From Orbus sasakiae (GTDB taxonomy: Bacteria; Pseudomonadota; Gammaproteobacteria; Enterobacterales; Orbaceae), in contig NZ_BAABHY010000001.1 of NCBI RefSeq assembly GCF_039542345.1, forward strand, positions 1,178,001 through 1,242,000: a stretch of 64,000 nt of DNA. The letters are read 5' to 3'. The notes beneath the pieces are model-generated. The model worked only from the letters and a program-made list of their open reading frames with translations. It did not search any database and had not been told where the DNA came from. Position numbers and translations under genes: made by a program. This document shows positions 59,922 to 64,000 of this stretch, one piece after another (position 1 is the first letter of the stretch; each line of letters opens with the position of its first letter).

Positions 59922-62900
59922 TTAGAAACTGTATTTAAGCCCTAACATCGCTGATGCATTTTGATAACTATGATCGCCTCGTTGCCCTGCCACATTAAAC
60001 CAAATGTTGGTATTGGTACTTATATTCCCTTCTATACCGACTTTAACTTCACCGATATTACGAGCACCATCTTGACCGACTGTCATTTCATTATTTAGCG
60101 TGACTTCATACAATTTAGTATTATGTAACCAATTTGCCTCAACAAATAATTGAGCAGACTGATTTGTTTGCAACTGCATATTATGATTACTTAACAGTGA
60201 AGCTCTAAAGCCCAAGCGCGTTTGTAAATTCCCCTTATTAAAGCTAACGTGAGTACCATTACTTTCTGTAATATCTTTACTTTTCACACCCGACCATAGT
60301 AGCTGAGCTTTTGGTTGTAACCAAACATCGTAATTACCGAGTGTCCCCGTTACAAACGAATAACCCGATTCAACAGAAGCCGTTAAGCCTTTTAAGCGAT
60401 ATTTTTCTGAAAAACTATCGCCACTCACTGAAGCACTAAAATTATTCCATAATGCCCAGCTATCAACATATAAACCTGTTTTATCTTCATTATTGTCATA
60501 CCATGTTGCATAAAGACCATAGCTATAACCGTTTAATTTGCCTTCCGACTTAGCACTATCAATATTCGAATGTGATTTAGTTGAACTATGTCCTTGACCA
60601 ACCATTAAACCGATGTGCAAACGATTTAGGCCATTTGAACTCCAACCTGCAATATCCCCACCGAGTTGTGTGATATTCCAGTTATCTTTAACAGTCAGGT
60701 CCCCATTTGCCGCATCGAATTTGTTATATCCATATTGATAACGCAACCACATGCTGGTAGTTTTTTGTTCACCGGTTAACAGATCAGTATATTGTGTTTC
60801 ACCCAATCGGTCGTGAAGTCGTAAATTAAACATCGTGTTAGCTGAATAAATATTGCCTAAATAACTCCCAACTTCAGGCCTTGCGGTAAGATCACTGATT
60901 AACACCCAATTATTGGTATTGGATTGGCTACGTTGTAATTTGTAATCATACGCACCCGCGATAATCCGTCCTGACTGCACAAATTCAGCATCAGATTGAC
61001 CATTAACATCAATGATACTGATTCCATTGATAGTCTTAGCACCCAAGCCGCCAATATTATTCACGGACACATAACTGATTCCCGTTGCATCTCCATTGAT
61101 AATCAATTTACTCATTGGAGAACTATCATCAGACAATTTACCGTTAAAGATTAAGTAGCTATCAGCGTTACCTGTATAGTTATTCACGGTTACTGTGCTT
61201 TCATTAACTGTCGTCGAGTTAGGTAAATCACCAATATAGAACCGACCACTATTATTAATATCGCCTTGGAATATAACATTATCCAACCCAATCAATGCGC
61301 CATTACTTGCAATATTTACGCGACTTGTTGCATAACTTTCAGAAGTGGCATTACTGTCGCCTTTGAAAATAATTGCCCCACCATTAATGTTCGTTTCACC
61401 ATTAAAATCTTTGGCTTGCGATAAACTTAACGTCAAAGTACCTGAGTTGTATTTATTTAGACTACCATATCCATCTAAAGTACTATTGGTAAGAACACTA
61501 TCTTCACTAAAATATAAGTTAAGGATTCCATTGTTTGTCAATTTACCGGTCCCTAATCCACCTTGTGAATCCATGTTGATTTGACCATTGGTTGCATTAA
61601 TAATGTCCGCTGTTAAATCATTATTGTCACCGGTAATGGTTACCGTAGGATTACCCGTTAAAGTTCGCGTCAGACTCGTATCACCGACAACAAATTTACC
61701 ACTACCACTTAAACTCCCTGCAGCAATATAAGAACTTAAATTACCTAATTGGTTAGGGACATCTTTACCACTAATGGTTAATGTACCGCCATCTAAATTC
61801 ACATTTGATTGATTACTGGTGTATAAACTGCCTAACTCCTGAGTCCAACCATTGAGACTAAATTGGGTATTTTCATCTAATTTGAGTAAGCGTGTTGCAC
61901 CTAGTGCATTATTGGCGCCAGCAATAAGTGAACTGGTATCTTTTACAAATGTTGAGCCATGGTAAGTATTTGAACCACTCAATGTGACCGCTTTAGTTCC
62001 TCGTATTTGTAAATCACCATAAGTATAGGTACCATCACCATTGTCATAATCGGTAATCAGCACATCAAAATCACTACTGCCTGCTTTAGATGGATCACTA
62101 TCAGATGAATCAAGAATTAAGGCATTTCCAATACCATCAGCATTGTTTTGTGCTTTTAATTCGACTTGCGTCAATCCATAACCGACATAAAGCCCATCAC
62201 TATCTTGCCCTTTTGTTAAACGCGTATCATAGGTGGCACGAGCAACAATTTCACCATTTTGAACGAGATTACTTTGTGCTGGATCAACAATTTCAGTACC
62301 ATTTTCATCGACCAATTTAATCTGGGTACGATCGATGTCGATATTAACAGCACCACCAGATACATTGTTAGCAGAAACAAGTTTAGTAAAAATCACACCA
62401 TTATCTTGTTCTAATAACGGAAGTGAAGAGGGAATCCCCGGGTTATAGATAGAACCGCTGATATCGATTTGAATATTACCTTTGTCTAAAACTAAATTAT
62501 CAACTACCACATGGTTAGCCGATTTATCATCACCAATGTTAATACGCCCAAAATCAACCGTCCCCCCACTCACATATAATCCTTTTATATTTTGGTCGCC
62601 ACTGCCGACCTCAATATAACTGTTGTCAGATGCTTTCAATGTTGCCTGGGTTAAGGCGCTTGTATTATTATTTTCACTACTGTCAGCTAAGGTATATTGC
62701 GTATTTGTTAACTCTAACGTCCCCGTGAAATCACCACTATTGGTCGTACTATCAAATGCAAATGAATTGCTTGGTTTACCTTGACTATCAAGATTTTGTA
62801 AATCAACTTTGAAAGTACCATTGCCCTTTAATAAACGATTAAAATCAGTGTTTGATTGATTCCATCTGTACGTTAATACACTCGCACTATCAATAATGTC

Positions 62901-64000
62901 ATAAGTCGTTACCGCACTATTTAAACCATCAACAGTCGCTAAGTTGTTCAGTGTGACTTTACTCGCGTTATTAAGTGCAAAATACTCGATATTTTTAATG
63001 GTATCATCTTTATTAATCGTGAAGTCAGAGTTATTATTGAACGTAATCTCATCATCCCCTTCACCACCATCAAGTTGTGTGAATTGTTTAACTTGATTCT
63101 CACCACCTAAATCATCACCCACAACTTTATCGACAACAAATTTATCATTACCGTCACCCGTGATAAAAATATTACCCTCACCACGTAATGTAACTTTATT
63201 ACCTTTAGTTTTGTCCTCTGGATCAGTGCTATTACCATAACCTAATAACTCAACGGTACCATTGATATTACCTTTGGTATCATTGGTAAAATCTAAACCA
63301 TTTTCAGTCGCATCCGTTTTGATTGCATAACTATCTTTAGCACTGTTTTTATCTTGAGCGGTAAAATCATAGCCGTCTGTACTATTTTTAGTAAAATCAC
63401 CAAAAAGTAATTCACCATTGTTGGTAAATTTAGTCATCGAACCATTATTTAAATCAACGATAACATCATTTTTATTGGCACTATGTAAGTTACCGGATTG
63501 TGAAGCTGTACTTGTCGAACCTTTTATCTCAAGTGCAGAATGGCCTGTATTACTAATAATGTTGACACTAGCAGAGGTATTGACATTTTTACTTGAGTCG
63601 ACATAAATACCATGCCCCGTATTTTCATAGACGTTAATGACAACTTTTTCATAACCGGTGTTATTGATGCTATTATTTGTCGTACCCAGCACATCTCCGC
63701 TCAGTGGATCAATATTTTCAAAACGGATCCCAGTACCTTGACCAAAGACATTAATCGTTCCCGCCGTTAAAGAACCGACTGATTGTGAGAAACCGACACT
63801 TGAGTGAATACCATAGCCATCTTTAACATCAATTTTAGCACCATTGATAAATTGAATATTGCTTAATGCTGAACGGTTTTCAATCCCGTTACCAGTACTA
63901 AATGTGGTGGTACCGTCACCAAACAAATCAAGAGTTGCACTATCGAGTACAATTTGGCTTGCACCATTAACCAAAATACCATGCGCAGTACCCTGTGCTC
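59922..64000 (-). CDS. Autotransporter (type Va) with beta-helix passenger, partial (N-terminus beyond right edge)
   Basis: The frame is open to the right edge, giving 1359 visible codons and the stop at 59922; the signal peptide and passenger start lie outside. The passenger is repetitive, rich in Asn, Ser, Thr and Gly, with beta-helix-type segments (GTINVFGQGTGIRFENI, VVINVYENTGHGIYVDSS as VINVYENTGHGIYVDSS). Passenger-associated repeats are visible, e.g. NTYHGSTFVKDTSSLIAGANNALG and KDFNGETNINGGAIIFKGDS. The last 270 or so residues (from about MWLRYQYGYN) form the outer membrane barrel, ending in LGLKYSF with terminal Phe. No serine protease GDSGSP motif is seen, so it is probably an adhesin of the AidA type rather than a protease. 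Confidence 0.92.
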   Translation of the reverse strand, partial: AQGTAHGILVNGASQIVLDSATLDLFGDGTTTFSTGNGIENRSALSNIQFINGAKIDVKDGYGIHSSVGFSQSVGSLTAGTINVFGQGTGIRFENIDPLSGDVLGTTNNSINNTGYEKVVINVYENTGHGIYVDSSKNVNTSASVNIISNTGHSALEIKGSTSTASQSGNLHSANKNDVIVDLNNGSMTKFTNNGELLFGDFTKNSTDGYDFTAQDKNSAKDSYAIKTDATENGLDFTNDTKGNINGTVELLGYGNSTDPEDKTKGNKVTLRGEGNIFITGDGNDKFVVDKVVGDDLGGENQVKQFTQLDGGEGDDEITFNNNSDFTINKDDTIKNIEYFALNNASKVTLNNLATVDGLNSAVTTYDIIDSASVLTYRWNQSNTDFNRLLKGNGTFKVDLQNLDSQGKPSNSFAFDSTTNSGDFTGTLELTNTQYTLADSSENNNTSALTQATLKASDNSYIEVGSGDQNIKGLYVSGGTVDFGRINIGDDKSANHVVVDNLVLDKGNIQIDISGSIYNPGIPSSLPLLEQDNGVIFTKLVSANNVSGGAVNIDIDRTQIKLVDENGTEIVDPAQSNLVQNGEIVARATYDTRLTKGQDSDGLYVGYGLTQVELKAQNNADGIGNALILDSSDSDPSKAGSSDFDVLITDYDNGDGTYTYGDLQIRGTKAVTLSGSNTYHGSTFVKDTSSLIAGANNALGATRLLKLDENTQFSLNGWTQELGSLYTSNQSNVNLDGGTLTISGKDVPNQLGNLSSYIAAGSLSGSGKFVVGDTSLTRTLTGNPTVTITGDNNDLTADIINATNGQINMDSQGGLGTGKLTNNGILNLYFSEDSVLTNSTLDGYGSLNKYNSGTLTLSLSQAKDFNGETNINGGAIIFKGDSNATSESYATSRVNIASNGALIGLDNVIFQGDINNSGRFYIGDLPNSTTVNESTVTVNNYTGNADSYLIFNGKLSDDSSPMSKLIINGDATGISYVSVNNIGGLGAKTINGISIIDVNGQSDAEFVQSGRIIAGAYDYKLQRSQSNTNNWVLISDLTARPEVGSYLGNIYSANTMFNLRLHDRLGETQYTDLLTGEQKTTSMWLRYQYGYNKFDAANGDLTVKDNWNITQLGGDIAGWSSNGLNRLHIGLMVGQGHSSTKSHSNIDSAKSEGKLNGYSYGLYATWYDNNEDKTGLYVDSWALWNNFSASVSGDSFSEKYRLKGLTASVESGYSFVTGTLGNYDVWLQPKAQLLWSGVKSKDITESNGTHVSFNKGNLQTRLGFRASLLSNHNMQLQTNQSAQLFVEANWLHNTKLYEVTLNNEMTVGQDGARNIGEVKVGIEGNISTNTNIWFNVAGQRGDHSYQNASAMLGLKYSF

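Noticed and set aside
62090..62320. His- and Gln-rich 76-codon frame opposite the autotransporter gene
   Set aside because: The odd composition follows from the repetitive passenger sequence read on the other strand.
1..64000. CRISPR arrays, insertion sequences, integrases, tRNA and rRNA genes
   Set aside because: No spaced direct repeats, transposase or integrase motifs, or tRNA-like cloverleaf ending in CCA were seen by eye; a tool-based scan (tRNAscan-SE, ISfinder) would be needed to exclude them fully.

Overview
The window is chromosomal DNA of an AT-rich gammaproteobacterium. Gene content and order are enteric-like: frsA-gpt next to pepD at the left end, phoB-phoR, metNIQ, and rsmE-gshB-yqgE-yqgF at the right. 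Low GC, short intergenic spacers, several PTS beta-glucoside systems and a large autotransporter would suit a host-associated fermenter such as an insect-gut Orbaceae member (Gilliamella, Orbus or Frischella type). That placement is inference; no rRNA gene is present to confirm it. I see no tRNA, rRNA, CRISPR array, insertion sequence or prophage.

Layout. 1-6292: frsA (cut by the left edge), gpt, pepD, a TPR membrane protein, a Set-family sugar exporter and cutC. 6330-18454: a beta-glucoside island with two complete BglG-type antiterminator / EIIBCA permease / 6-phospho-beta-glucosidase cassettes in opposite orientation, a YidA-type phosphatase between them and an OprD-type porin beside them. 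Five RAT/terminator pairs (antiterminator-binding RNA hairpin overlapping an intrinsic terminator) control these genes, two of them in tandem before the porin. 18508-20567: phoBR behind a Pho box. 20653-23232: a TetR-controlled cassette (CPBP protease-like protein, MipA/OmpV outer membrane protein, an 80-residue unknown). 23315-25971: the methionine importer metQNI. 26178-32297: an FbpABC-like importer of unknown ligand and an M20 amidohydrolase with YjiG/YjiH membrane proteins. 32720-45817: mostly housekeeping genes (nfo, deoC, yejK, a MATE pump, topB, a FabK-like flavoprotein, zntB, a zinc-ribbon membrane protein, acpH, a siderophore-interacting protein, ychF).

46012-52520: moeA, then a malate-use block in which a 2-hydroxycarboxylate transporter and a malic enzyme are followed, after a strong terminator, by a CitA/DcuS-type kinase and its response regulator. 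The gene set resembles the maePEKR system known from lactic acid bacteria. 52562-64000: a small EamA protein, a lipoprotein, a metallo-beta-lactamase-fold enzyme, folB, rsmE, gshB, a GNAT enzyme, yqgE, yqgF, an FNT-family channel, ribB under an FMN riboswitch, and the C-terminal 1359 codons of a large autotransporter cut by the right edge.

How the parts fit: the organism appears to import beta-glucosides through an outer membrane porin and two PTS permeases, cleave the phosphorylated products with GH1 enzymes, and switch the genes on by antitermination, probably on top of CRP control. Malate uptake and decarboxylation give pyruvate, and the phosphate, methionine and metal/organic-ligand importers supply nutrients.
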